NCBI RefSeq assembly: GCF_004210375.1
Contig: NC_134825.1
Span: 70,857,558 to 70,921,557 of the forward strand
Direction of reading: 5' to 3'
DNA from: Tachypleus tridentatus
Taxonomy: Eukaryota > Arthropoda > Merostomata > Xiphosura > Limulidae
Length of the DNA stretch: 64,000 nucleotides
Shown here: one piece after another, positions 42,001-57,000 of the stretch
Position numbering within the stretch: the stretch's first letter is position 1
How the letters are laid out: every line of letters begins with the position of its first letter
The notes under the pieces: generated by a model
Seen by the model: only the letters and a program-made list of their open reading frames with translations
Database searches by the model: none
Told to the model about the DNA's origin: nothing
Made by a program: the position numbers and the translations under genes

Positions 42001-45000
42001 AACATCATGATGTGAACGTACGGTTTGCTACTTATGGGTTTCAAGACAGTGTTAAGACTTTAGTTTTCTTTATACTAACTGAACACTTCCGAATGGTCAG
42101 TAACCTTACTGACATCACACCACCCAAAACTAAATTATGCATAAAGGTATCGTGTCATGCTTGACGTAAAATACAAGTTTAAATAACTTATTAGACACCA
42201 TGTAAGTCTAATAAGAATACCTTTCTCTTTGTATCACCCAGTAAAAGTAATTAAACATTTTAATGCACTATATGAATGAAATTAAAAACTCCTTAGACAT
42301 TAGACTATCACGAATTCCGACTGAAAATGACTCAAAGTATGTTTCAGTTTAGTTTTTAGGGTTGGGTATGTTACGTTGAAACGATTTGGATTATGCACAT
42401 GAGAAAGCCAAGTGACAATCACAGCCACGACAACAATGAGCCTCTTCCAATAGAAATAACACAGCATGGCTATTGTTAAGATGTACAGCTGTCAGACTGA
42501 GCATAATTGGACGTAATGACACGGACTGCAACGACGTGGTGAAGCTCGAAAAACATTATAATATAACACACTCAGCTCTGCGTACTTCATGAGGACTAAA
42601 TATTACGACGATTTAAACTTGCCAGGTCGCAGATTACGTAGAATATTGGTCATTTATAACTTATACTGACAACAATTACTATGTTTACCTGGAAGTAAAA
42701 GGCAATGTGTCAGTAAAGACAGGAAATGTGGATAGGCGGCGGTGAGAGCAAGTTTTTGTTTTAATACTTCAAATACTGCTGTCGCACTCTTCGTGTCCAC
42801 ATGAGTCTAATAATGAGAAAGAAAAAGGTTTTGTAATTCATAATTCTATAACATTAGATTTACAGTTCAATATAATTTGGGCTAATAGAGCTTCAGTGTA
42901 AGCCTAACTTTGCAGCTCTGACGTTGTTTATTTTTTTTATTTTTTTTTTATGGTTACTTTTTATATAATTCGAGCGCTGTGGATAAATATTATAAAATAT
43001 TCAAAGATATTAACAACATCAATAGTTGACTTATCTTTAGATTCAAAGAATTAGACTAGAAACGTTATGCTCGAGAAAACACGCGGATGTAGACACACAC
43101 ACACATCTACTAAGATGTTATGCATAATTTTCGAAACGAAAAATATATTTTCAGTTGTCGTTGTACGTTGATTTACAAACAAGTAATGTAAAACGAGCAG
43201 TTTCAGGCTTAAAATTAAATGACATTGTATAGTAATTTCCATTAGCTCTGAAATGATTAAACAGTACCTAACAGATAAAATAATGTACTATTATTTTTGA
43301 AAGTAAGAACTTAAGAACGGATATTTGAATATCTGTGTTCTTTGCCTATTTGCCATATACACACACATACACAGCTTGTTTTAAATGAAAAACTAATGTT
43401 ATTATAATTCAACTTTAATTATCTGTTTAACATTGATCACTATATAACAAAAACGTGCAAACAGAATATAGATGAACTGCCAACAGTTAACAATACACCT
43501 ACCGCATCAAATCTACGAGCAAGTTCTTTTTCATCGTCGTTTCGGACCAGTTCAAATATATCCAAATGCCTATCGAAAATATTAAACAAAATATTCATCA
43601 AAATGTATTTGTGAAACCAATTATTTCACTATGTTATCTGTAGTATGTATTAAAAACACACACACAATCACATATTTACGCCATCAAAACCTACAGATAA
43701 ACAAATCTACTGGTATTTATGAAGCTAAATGAAAGTCCTATGGTTCAGTGGCATGTCTGAAGGCTTATAGCACTAAAACTCGAGGTTCGATCCTATTTGT
43801 TAACATGGTGAAATCTACCTGTTGTGGTGTTTTGAGTTTAAAACAGATAAATGAAATAAAACGGAATGATGGACAATTAAACTGATAAACAATAAAAACT
43901 GAAGTTATAAGACTGGAAAATGAATTTGAAGTATAATAATAAATGCATTAAAGTTAATCTTTCAAGTGAAAGGTTAACTAATTTTTTCTTAAATTTCAAG
44001 GTAACTGTTGAATTCTAACAAATATATGTGAAAAGTTTTAAAAAACAGTAAAACGATTATAGAGAAAGGGTATAAAGAACTAAAGGTTACGTTTAGTTGT
44101 ACTGTTTCTGTATATAATATAATTTATTTATATAAATCACTTATAATTGAGCGTAACCTTTTCCCTAGGGCGAGTTATCCCAAACTCTTGTTTATTTGAT
44201 AGCACGTTTTCTTGCAGTGCGAATGACTCATCTTGACCTCAGTGTAAACAAAGGAACTAAATTTATAAATCGTTGTATTTATAACCTAAATAAATTTATT
44301 AATATTGTTACCGTCTTAAGAGTATAAAACATTAGCTAACTACATGATTTTCTTTTACCCATGGCCTTTTCTTAGAAAAAATAACTAGCTCAACTTTCTT
44401 TCCTATGTAGTTTCCTGAACATTTTTCACTTTCACGTAATAACATTTTAAGTCAGTAAACTTTTCTTGATTTGTTAAAACAGGAGAACAAATTCATTGAA
44501 CTAATGCACAATCATATATTATAACATTCACGATACACACAACGTGAAACACAACATGACGAACACAAAAAATTTAAATAAATACGCAAATACATAGCTA
44601 ATAAGGAAAGTTATCACGGTAATACTATATTTTCGATTCATTGTACATTTATCCTTCATATTACAATAGCAGTCGTGTTAAAAGGTGTTTGAAAAATGAA
44701 AAATACTAGTTAATAAAATGTTAACATGAATAGTCACAAGGTGGTATGAATATCTTTGTCATTACAGTGGGAACTGATCCAACATTGTTAGCAATAAAAC
44801 AGTCAATTGTTGAAAAATGTATTTGTATTGTAGTATTTTTTCTTGCGTAAAATACCCATTTTCGAAAATATAAAACTTAAATACTAGTCAGTGGTAGAAT
44901 ATTCAAGTGAATTTCTTTTTTTTTCTGAAACAATTTTAAAAGAAAATGTTGATAGAAGCACAATTATTGTATTCTTGATTGTGGAGACTTTAGATAAATT

Positions 45001-48000
45001 ACTTTGAAACATTTATTATAAATAAAGAGAGCCTTTAATAGGAACTTTTTTATGTTAGATGCAACGACGTTTAAGTAGAATATTTTACTCTTTCCATATA
45101 TTTCTCTAATGTGAAATTACGGTCTTTGGCTCACATCAAGAATTAGCAATGGCATAAGACATGTTTTTGGCGATTGTTCTTGCTGTTTATTGGATTTCGA
45201 GCAAAGTTCCACATGGATTATCTACACTAGTTGTCCCTAATATAACCAATAGACCAATCAAACGGTGGGATTTGACAGTCACCCTTATAACGTACCCACA
45301 GCCTCGAAGTGTAATTTTCTGTTTTTATAGTAATGGGGTGTGAATCTTGAATCTACAGTCAAACATTCTGGCCCATGTTCGTCTAACGAAAAAACATGGG
45401 TTTCAACAATTAAAATAAATATTAACAATACTATTATTGCTTTAAAATATTGCAAAATTTTGCGATATTATTATGAGGGCGGTTACATCGAGTTTACGGC
45501 TATTTCTAGTTTTTCATATGATGCCTTTACTGGCGAGACCATGGCTTTGAATAAATGATGTGTTTGTAAAAGCTACAGTTGTGTAGTTTTCTTCATTTCT
45601 GTAATTATTGAGATTCACTAAGTACCGAAGGTTTCAAATATCAGTCGTATAGAAAAAAAACTGACCTATCAAGAGTTCCATTCTCATAAGTACGCAGCTT
45701 ATCAATGATAGGCTGAATTCCTAACATCAAAAACTCGTATCGCAAGTGAAGACGAAACTCCAGGTGATTTTGTCCGGGTCCATAGTTGATAATGGCATTG
45801 ATGAAAGACATGATAGCTGTATTTAGTCCCACTTCTTCCTTGTAAAGTCCAGTACTCCGATCCAAATCATTCACTATAGTCTATCATGCAATAGAAGTAA
45901 TTGAGCAATTTAGGCCTAAGTTTAGATTTTAAGGTTAAAGAACATTCAATATAACAGCAAGCCTTATAATAAATATGGCAGCAACGACAGTGAAAGCAAC
46001 GGTAACAAAAGTTTAGAAACAGATTTTCTGTATGATATTTATATTTACAAGTTATGAATAAACGAACAACAGTCTTGCAAATAATAGTTGCCTATATAAT
46101 AATAACACTATGTAACACAAATTTTGTTCCTGGATAGTATGTGTTATTTCTTAATTGCTTATGTTGCAAAAGTACAGAAAATAGCCATTATTCCCTTCAA
46201 ACTTTGCTTTTGTGACCTGGACAATTAAAATTTAGTGATTAACCTATTTTCTATGCAAAAACACGCAAATTTGCATTTATATAAGGTCTGAATAAAAGAA
46301 CATATGAATCAAGATTTACGTGTATTTATACTAAAGTTATACAAAAATGTTTAGAAGTGAGTAGTTTTTCGAGATTTGCGACTGTAAATCACTTTCGAGT
46401 ATCACTCCCAAATAAAGTTTCCCATCATGTTTTCATTATACGCTCCCAGGTCACAAAAGCAAAGTTTGAAAAGAAAAATAGGTCTTTTCCATTTACTTTA
46501 AGCAATTGGGAAATAACACTTTCTGCCCAGGAACAAGAAAAAGTAAAAATTTTGTTACATAGTGTAATAATTTGACTTTTTTTTAATACTACAGTAATTT
46601 CATTGAAGTTGCACACTACTTAAAAGAAGACTCAAATATATAGGTTTTGTCGTTTTGGAAGTCTACGGATTTATAAGGCTAAAATCAGGGGTTTGATTCC
46701 TCTTGTTGGACTCAGCAGATAGCTCGTTGCGGTTTTGCTATAAGAAAACACACACACACACTAAGAACGTCAACAACATATATTCGTTTTAAAACATTTA
46801 CAAAGAAAATATAATAAACCTTTAAACACTATGTGTGTATTATACACATGTTGGTTACTTAATTTAAATATCCACTTAAGTTTAAACTTTATATTAAAGG
46901 GTGATCATCACCAAACATGTATTCCGCCAGATGATATTTTCTTATGACATTACCAGTACTACCAAAAATCATGGTTAATTCAAATACAGGGTGTCTGAAA
47001 ATGAATATAACAAATATAAGCTTGAATAACTTTATTGTTATTTGAGATAAAAGTAAAAATTGAATATAACGAGAAGTAGGACGCTTGTAAGTTTTATTTT
47101 TATTAATTAACAAACTTTATATGTCCTCCATCATTCGCTATGAATAATCTAATTTTCTGTTCAAATTTTGAGAAAACATTTTCCAACGCAGCAGTAAGGA
47201 CGAATAAGATAGCATCACGAATCCGATGTTTCAGTGTTTCAAGATATTTTGGTAGATTTTGTCTTAAAAAAAACAAAAACAATATGAAAATCTAAAGAGG
47301 TTAATTCGGAAAAATCGAGTGGGTCATTTGTTGATAGGTCTTCTCTTACCAATCCAACGCTCTGGAAAAGTTAAGTTTAGAAATACTAACAATTCGAGCA
47401 AAGTGGGGTGGTGCTATATCCTGTTAGAAAATAGTTCTGTGTAAAAAGAGTTGTAAATCCGTAGACTCCAAAAACGGCAAAACGTACATGTTTGAGTCTC
47501 CTTTTAAGTAATGTGCAACTTAAATGAAATTGCTGTGGTATTAAAAAAAAAAGTCAAATTATTACACTATGCAACAAAATTTTTACTTTTTCTTGTTCCT
47601 GGGAAGAAAGCGTTATTTCCTCAATTGCTTATGCCTGAAGTAAATGGAAAAAGACCTATTTTTCTCTCTAAACTTTGCTTTTGTGACCTGGGAGCGTATA
47701 ACGAAAACATTATGGGAATTGTGGAATACATAACTCTTGTCACACGTGTAGATACAATTTTCCAGTAACAATTAATTCGTCAAAGAAACAATAATTAACA
47801 CAACAAAACTTACAAACCTACTACTTGTGTTTATATTCAAATTTCATTATTTCACGCAACAATAAAGTTATTCAACTTTAATTTTGGTATATTCATTTTT
47901 GATACACTGTACATACAGTTAGGTAAGTAAAATAATTTATGATATACAATTGGGAATGTAATAAACATCAAGTAAAACCTTGTTAATTGCATATGTAATA

Positions 48001-51000
48001 AATATTTGCTGAATAACTTGTATGGTTTGAAAACTATTAATATTAAAAACATAACTTGTGAGTATGATAGTAAAATTTTTGTACCGTTTCGTAAAATAAA
48101 ACTTGTAGTTTGGGTTTTGAAGTGTATTAAAAGTTACAAATATTAGCGTGAATAACTTTGTCCCAATATATCTAGTGGGACATCTTGTGGTTAGAAATGG
48201 CATTTTACTGAACGTAGGTCTAAACAAGAAAGTTAAACATAAAGGCTGACTGGAAATATTAATAGTGTGAATACTAATTATTTATTTTTGTCAAAAGAAA
48301 AGTCTGATTTTGTACAATTAAAACAGAAGTTGATTTGCAAAACTGAATAAAATATTCACAAGACGATTTTGAAAAAAAGAACAAAAGCAAGATTTCCGAA
48401 CATAAACTGAAAATAGGTTTTGAGTAACTTTTTTTTAACCTACCAAATTAAATGTAATAATAACAATAAAGTGAATTAAAACAAGTTTATAATTTGTCAC
48501 ATATGTCAAAATATACTTCAATTCGTACCTGAAATCTCGTTCTTTCGTATGCAAACCTCTGAAAATACAACATTGCTTCTAAAACTTTGTGATGACCACC
48601 GGGAACCAAACAAACAGCCCCCAGAATTTCCAACACAGCAGTTTTAGCCTTGATGTTATCTGTTGCAAGACTCTGAGATATGGTGTTGATTGCTTCATGA
48701 TGAGCTAGAACGTGGGATCTTCCACTCTGAGAAGTAAAGAATTGAGATATTTATCCTTATAAACTTTTGCGAACTGATATCTGAACAAAGAATAAGTTGA
48801 TGCATTTGTCCACTTCTTACTATGTCGTGAGTTTGTGTGTTAAGAACAAATAAAAAGTTGAGGTATTTGTTTAGTTTCTATTTTGCTGGGAGGTATAGTA
48901 AAGGAAGGAGTTCAAAAATTGTCCAATTCCAGATCTGGGTTAGTTAACGAATAAGATGGTTTGAGACACCTGTGAGCTGTTATGTAAAAAAACAACAACA
49001 AAAACGGGTTCAGAAACTGTTCTGTAATCACTCTGCCGTGAGTTAATGTATAGGTAACAAAATCAGTCGAAATGTTGATCTATTGTCAGTTGATGCCTGA
49101 AGATAGAAAAAATAAAAAAACATTTGATCCTCTTATTTATTTTAAGTGAATGTTCTCTAGAGAGATGTGAAACTAATTAATGATATATTAATAGTTGAAA
49201 GTCTTATCAGTTTTTTTCTCTACACAAACAAAAATTTATCCGAGATTTGCCAAGTAACAGTGTAATAGTAACGGTGCTAAAATTTCTTTTGAATAATAAT
49301 AACATTGATAATAGAACATCAGATCTGGTCATCATGTTTATAACAAATAGAACTATGAAAATAATTGTTTTAAACAATGCAACAGAATTGTTGATATACA
49401 CTAACTATACAGTAACAATATGTAACAATACAACGCAACGCTAAAATTTAAAAATGTGTTGCAACCAAAATTCCAACGATTGGAGCAAGACCAAAACACG
49501 TTAGCATTACTTCCATTTAGTAAATAAACTTACAGAATTGTTCATCAACGCCTTTACACAACCAATCACAGATGTGTGGATGGCACTCTCCGATGTGTCG
49601 TATTCCATGTTCTTGAGAAAATTCAACAAGCATACTAGCCCATCTTGCTCCAAAAAACGCATCACAAAGCTAGCAATAAACATTTATACTTTTAACAAAT
49701 ATACAATCAAACACGTTATACCTGTACTACGTTATTCAATCAAATAAATGTCTGTCTGTACTAATATACAATAAAAACATGTAGACATGTAAACGCTAAA
49801 CAAAGAAACGTACATACTTGTATTATACTAAACAGTTGAAGACAGATACACCTTATACATGCTAAAGAATCAAATAAACATAAAACTATACTGTGTTGGT
49901 TAGGGGCGTATGGTAACTCCACGAGTTGGTTGCACACCAGAAAATTAGCTACACCCATTACAAAAAAATAATTGTTCTCCGGACGACGCAAAGTGTTCTT
50001 ACTACAATAAACCTTGAGGCTCTCCTAGTCTTCAAATAAGTCGAAATTAAATCAGCGTTTTAATTTGGGAACACTAAATTGTTCGAAGCCAAAACAACAA
50101 ATGAACCGCAGTTACAGTAAATATTCTGTTATTAATGTAACAATAAAAATTAACTTATTTTATTGCTATGAACTGTAGATAAAATAGACTTTAAACTAAC
50201 TTGTAGCTAGGAAAAAAAACACTTCCTACAAATACTAACAAGTAGCGAATTTTCAAATATATTATGCTGCGAATTTTTATACCATATAAAATGTACACTA
50301 TTTTTATTATTGGTCCCATCTATATATCGTACTTATGTACTTAAAGTGAACGGACTTATAACTGAAATTATTTTTTACAAGGGGAGGTGACTATGATAGT
50401 AGTGTAAAATACATGGTACGATTTTCCTTGGTGAACAGAATGCTTATTGCGTTGGCCTTGCACTAAAACAAACAAGTGAATAAACCTAACAACTTGGAGG
50501 CAGCACTTACACAATTGTATCGCAATACTAACAGTTAAAACAAACCATTGATAGACATCTACTGTAAGAAACCTGCTTATAAATAACCTCTAAACTGGCA
50601 TACAGTTGAAGTTATGTCTACGATAGAAAATATATTCAACTCTAATACAAGGAATGATACACAAGTACTACGGTGCATAAAAAAGAAACGCATACACATG
50701 AATTCCAGAATTGGTCAAAATAGGGTTCTAGAAAATGTTTTTGTCGCTATGTGGCGTTGTTACCCTTACTTTCTTCTCAATAAACCAACTAAAATATTGA
50801 CTAATGAATAACGAATATTAGTGTATTTATTAAAATATTGCATCTCATCGATTTTATTTTGAATTGCCTTCATCAAAGGCATTACAAGCATGTCTGACCT
50901 CTAATTAATTAAATTCACAATGAATTAAAATAATTCGTAAAACTAATCTTATTTCTCTGGTGGCGTTCATACTACTTTAAAATGAATATTTTTATTTTGC

Positions 51001-54000
51001 TATTAATTATAAATATATAACCCGCGTATACATAATATGAATATGGTGAACTGTTCAAAACAAAATCAACACTTCAAGAATTTCTCACGTTTTGAGTTTT
51101 AAATGTTTCCCAAGGGGTCACGTGCCCCATCTAGATTTCCCTATGATCCACTTGTATTGTGTTGAACAATTAAAAAAAATGCAAATTTTTATCGAACTTA
51201 ACATCAAATGAAATGTATACATCTGTATCACGATAAATCATCAAAAGCATATTTGTACAGCGCTAAACAAATGCACTTAAATATCTACTAGACTTCATGA
51301 TAAAATAATGTACATTTGCATAAGGCGCACATGCACTACACACAAAGGGGACGTTTAAAGTAGAATCATGCATTATTCGGGAATTATATGAATGAGTCAA
51401 ATGTATATGAACAATGTTAACGAATTTTCCGTTATTTTGTGTCAACTTTCCTTTAACACACACGTATGAAATTTCATTGAGAGAGGGAAAAAAACCAAAA
51501 CGCAGCCTCAAAACAAACATCCAACAGCGGGGTACAAATCATAAGGTGGATTATTATATAATATGCCATAGATTTTGAGATTATTCTTGTATCCAGCTTA
51601 GCCTCAACTTTGCTAGCCTTGCAGGCTTAGAAAAGAGCAGATGTGGATGCTCTAGCCTATAACATCCAACATCTTTTGCTGTCTGCAGCTAGATGTGGGA
51701 AAAATGGTTGCTTAATACTAATATATTTTTTTTGTAATCAACGTGTTGCTTTATAGATTTACGCACATGTCCAACATATTTTACTGTTTATTTTAATTTA
51801 TGGACACTAACCATCCTTCATGTGTCAACTATATTCAGCTTAACTAGCTGTTTATTAGTTGTAGTTGGTTTTTCCTTCTGCTTACAAATATTATATAAAT
51901 TTGATAGTAAGCAACGCCTCACGTATCCTTCTCTTAGTTCTTTTCGTCTGTTTATTTTAAACTACTCCTTTTGCAAAGTAATAAGTGTAATTTATTAATT
52001 CATATATTAACATGTAATATATGTAATATGCAATATGAAGGGCAAACTTCCACTTTTCTACAAAATTCGTATGAATCTGCATACATCTCAAAGTAAAAAT
52101 AATGTGGTATTCGATTGAATTAGAACATTTAAGAATTCACCCCTTTGTTTATGTAGCGATTACGGTTTTAGAACTAAACAGATTTTAAATAGAAAACTTT
52201 TATATTCTTAGATATAAAACTTTACATCCTTATGGTTTCAATTAAGCTTATAATGGTAGTGTGGCTATACATAAGTAATAATTGTATTGGCAGTTTTTAT
52301 TGTCTAGATATTATTAACAAAAAACGTACAAAGAGAAAACTAAACTAAAATATATTAGAATAAAATGGGTTAATTTTTCCGATTTTTCATCGGATTTATT
52401 TACTACGTTTTAAATACTTGCTAACATTCGTTGTTGGTTTTCAATAACAGTACGTATAAATTAACAATTTCAAAGTTAAAATTATTAGCAGAAACTGTAA
52501 TGACATTTAATTTCCTAGATAATAAAATTTAGGCTTTGAATAAAGTTTCAGAAAGTATACTTCAATAACCAATAAGGAAATCATCATACAAGTAATTTTA
52601 AATATAAAATTCTTAAATGATTTGCAGTTTTTAAAAACTCTACATGATAATCAGTTTTAAATAAGAAATTTCAAACTGAGCTCTTGCGTATAAAGATATT
52701 CTAGATATTAATAATTTGTATAATTTGCCATGTGAGTGTAACCTAATTTTTGTTTTTATATAAAACATTATTACTGGAAATTTGGATATAATAAAAGATA
52801 AATCTCTACGGAAAATCATTGAAAAAGAATAACTACAAAAAAGTAAAAAAAACAAACATTTTAACGTTTATAAAGAAACACATAGATGATCATATTCTAT
52901 TACTTCAGAATACAATGCATTTTTAGAATAGTGACATATTACTAAAAGAATTAAAGATAAAATATATTTTATTAATTTCTTTAAATATCCAATAGATTTA
53001 ATTTTTTTCAATTTAAATCTAGAATCCGTAAAATATAGGACAAATACGTTATTGTACAAATCGAAAAATCCAAGTGTAATTTTGGCTTTATCTGTAAAGG
53101 TTTTTGTGTTCAGATTTTAATTAATAAGACAAATATTACACATACTTTTAAATTATAAAACATGTCTAAAGAATATATATTTAAAATTTTGTTGAAAGCT
53201 ATACAACATTTGATGTTAGAATAAACCCATATTTAGAAACACCATTAAATTTTGTTTTTTTCCCCATAGTTCAGTAAATACTATGCTGAAACAACCTGCA
53301 GTTTTATTAAATAAATTAATGGTTGATTGGTTGGTTTGGCGTTTTATGGCACAAAGCAACTAGGCTATCTGCGCCAAACATCCGGTAAAAAGTTAAAATT
53401 GAAGTAAAATTATTAAAATTCGTAAAACGGAATTAAAATTAAACAAGACAGTTTAATTTTGAATTAAAAACATAAATAGAGTTAAATCCATTTTTTATAT
53501 CTTACAGCAGTAAGGGAGAAACTACAGTAATACAAGTTGTAAAGGACTTTCTGTAACATAATTTTAACTATCATAACTCGCCAGGATGACTAACAGGTAA
53601 GTTCAAACATCAGCGTTGGCACCTGATGTTGGCCTTCCCAGTCCTGGTGTCGAGTTATTTGACGTCACGGCCGTTTTCTAATTTCAAATCGAACTAGTTG
53701 TACTTTAATTCTTTAAAGGGAAACATATTAAAAAAGGTCTAATTTATTAATTAAAAACTTAAATAGCATTAAAAATATTAATGGCTTTTAAAAAACTAAA
53801 AACATTTGCAAAGTGGACAGTGTCATTCGTCTTGATATATCAAGTATCGCCATCGTTGCCGTCGTTGAGAGTCGTACCAACAGCAAGACAGTAAAATGAG
53901 GTTTATTGTGACCCGAGTGTCACACAGTCAACGCATCGGTGCATCAGTCCCAGACAAAAGAAAATGATGAGTTAAAAACTGTGACCATTGCGTAGTCTAG

Positions 54001-57000
54001 TTAATATAACTTCCTCTTTGCGATCCTTACGGAAGCAAGACGACCAAAGGCCTAATAGAGGATTTTATTTGGAAAAGCTTGCTTTTACGTTGCTCACTCC
54101 AAGTCAACTGTCAACTGGTACAGAGACGAGCCTTGAATACAGGACCATAGACCAAGTATAGAAGAGGCACTGCAGTAATAGTGCCAGAGCAGACCGATTT
54201 AGTTACGGTGTCGGCTAGCCTGTTCCCGCGAATATCAACGTGGCCTGGTATCCAGAAAAACTGGGTAGAAGTAGGTGTTAAAGAGAAATGGGCCAGTCGG
54301 TTTTAAATATCGGTGAGAATAGGATGAGAACTAACGTGAAGCGATTCCAGGGCCAGAACAGAACTAAGCGAGTCAGTATAAATAGTGCTATTTGAGTACT
54401 GCTTAGCTTCTATGTGATCTAGGGCAAGAGAAATGGCGTATACTTCGGCAGTGAACACAAAAACTGTAGAGGAGATTCAATGCACAACCATCGAACCACA
54501 ACAAACCATGGTAGAGCCCACAGAGTCATCTGATTTCGAACCATCCGTACAAACAGGAATATAATAATAATAATAATAATAATAAATTTATTAAGCAATA
54601 AATTAGACACAAAAGGAATGGAAGAATAGTTTAATTGTAATAAGCCATGGTGAGATGAGCTGACCAGTGGATACAGAAATGTTATCCAATGACAGACTCA
54701 ATTCATTCAACTGCGCCTACATACGAAAGTCAAAAGGAACAATGGCAGATCGTCTGTTCTGAAAAAGCATGGCCCACTGAGTAAGGAAAACATAACCACA
54801 GGTAGAATGCTTTGGTAAGGAACGAAGTTTTGAAACATACAGTAAAGACAGTGGGAAACGTCGGGAGGTGTAGAGGAGGTTTGAGACTGTGTGTAAGCTC
54901 TGGACTGAGAAAATGCAGAAAATCCCACTGCAGAGACGAAATCCCAGATGATCAATGGAGTTCAGCATATTCAAAGTCGAGGTCTTGGCAGAGTCATAGA
55001 GCAGTGATCCATAGTCTAGTTTTGATCGAATAAGAGCACAATATATCTTTACCATAGAACATTGATCCAGTCCCCCAAGTGGTGGAAGAGAAGACACAGA
55101 GGTTGTTCAGTGCTCTTGTACATTTGACTCAATGCTGTTTTCAATAGCAGTAAAGGACTGACTTGATGCATGAAAAGTATGAGTCAGTATTAAAAAGAGA
55201 AAGGTTGCGATCCGAGATCATATGCTCTATGGAACGATCCCTTCTATCAATACCATCCTCTCCATAGGGGATGATGCCCATTAAAGTCTTCCAGGATTAA
55301 AAACGGAGAGCATCAAGGTCTGATTGATCACAGGTATCTTCAGGAGACAGGAAGAGAGAACAAACAGTAATGATGGTACAACCAAAGAAACATGGATGGC
55401 TATAGCCTCCAAGGGTGTGTCGAGTGGCAAAGACAGGGGTGAAGACATGCTGATCAACCAACAGCGCCATCCCTCCATGCACTCGTCTATCACACAGGCT
55501 GCCATTTCTACACAAAGAAAACTGCCGAAAGGTGACTGTATCGGCAGGTTTCAGAAATGTTTCTTGTAAGTAAAGACATACAGGATGGTAAGAAACAATC
55601 AGTACTTTGATGCTATCCGGATTAGAACGTAAACCTCGACAGTTCCATTGTAGCAAAATGGTCGTTTTTATATATGACAAATTAGATGGAGAGCCCTTCT
55701 GTTTTGACCACATTTTTTTTTATTCGAGGGAGGTGTGTCAACCTCCATGAAGTCTGCCCTGGATCGATTGGGCAGATATCTTTCGCTGGAAGAGGATTCT
55801 AGCGACTGAGAACGTATATGAATGATCGTTTTGCATTTTGGGGCGGTAGAAGATGTACCCAAAGAAATGCCTGTACCCAGAACCAAAGGAAGTGGATCTT
55901 GGGGTTTGCTGGAATGAATGTTACAGACAGAGATGAATCAATAACAACACCCATCAAATTTTTTAACCATGGAGGTCAAGACTTTTCATATGGTTTGAGA
56001 ACAATTCTTTTGGAGGCAGAGAGAGATCCGCCTTCATTTCCACTGCAGTAATGGAACGAAGTGCAACAGCATCTATCCGAGATGAAGTGGTGGACCGAAA
56101 CTTTCGAGCCTCAGGGTAAGTAATGTTTTGAACTGTCTTCAAACGTTGCAACTCTCTTTCTTCCGATCACTTAAGGCAAAATGAAAATAGGATGAGCGAG
56201 AGCCATCGCAATTGACGCAATGAGGGACCGTTTAATACTCAAGTATCGTTGTCCTCACCACCGCAACGAGCACACGTCAAGAAACCACGACATGATGTCT
56301 TCGAGTGACTAAACCGCTGATAATGGAAACATCTGAGAGGGCTTGGAATGTATAACCATGCCTTGCTATTAAGATACCCTGCCTTGATGGTAGCAGGTAG
56401 ATGCTGTGATGTAATTGTTAAAATGAGGATATTGGTCGGCATCAATAATTTCATCTTTGCGACTGGTGATACGCTTCACTGTAGAAACTCCTTGGGTTGA
56501 GAAACTATCAAGATCTCTGACTCGGGGATGTTCTTCAAATCCCTCTCAATAATAACTCCTCGTGACGAATTGAAAGTACCATGAGGCGTAACTTCAACGG
56601 GTGTATTCCCAATCGCCTTTGAATGCAAGAGGAGTTCATTGTGTTTAAATGTGGATGTTTACACCAATATGTCATCCAGAGCAAAGATTTAGACTGACTT
56701 TGGAGAGCTAGCAAGTCCATCTAGTCCCTTCTGAATAAAAAGGGAGACATTTGCCCTAAAGGTTTGTCTGAAAGAGAATGAAATATAAGAAAATAAGGTA
56801 CATGTGTTACAGATGTTGAAGACTGCTGTTCAGAATCTTCAAGACGTGGTCGTTTACCTATGGACTGTGTTTTCATTACTTAAGTTTTTATTTGGAGGAT
56901 CCATAATAAAAAAAGAATATTTCAGTGCCTACTGAACCCACCCATCATGGAGCCCTACGAGGGGGATGCACAACAATGCCAAACAAGGACTCTACAGCAA

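Larger units (their letters stand above)
38832..45665. other. DAAM introns 6-10
   Basis: Outside exons 7-10, the SINEs and the Tc1-like end, no further structure is apparent. Several short CA tracts (for example 39429 and 43091) occur. Confidence 0.65.
46985..47911. mobile_element. Tc1/mariner-like element with about 54-bp terminal inverted repeats, decayed
   Basis: The left end begins TACAGGGTGTCTGAAAATG (46985) and the right end finishes with its imperfect complement, ...GATACACTGTA (47911). The inner TIR sequence AATAACTTTATTG pairs with CAATAAAGTTATT. TA dinucleotides sit at both ends, as expected for the family. It encloses a minus-strand transposase remnant and an unrelated repeat arm (47452-47715). 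Confidence 0.75.

Noticed and set aside
47511-47768. 85-residue plus-strand frame
   Set aside because: It is the translation of repeat R46, and its mirror occurs at 46425-46616; not a gene.
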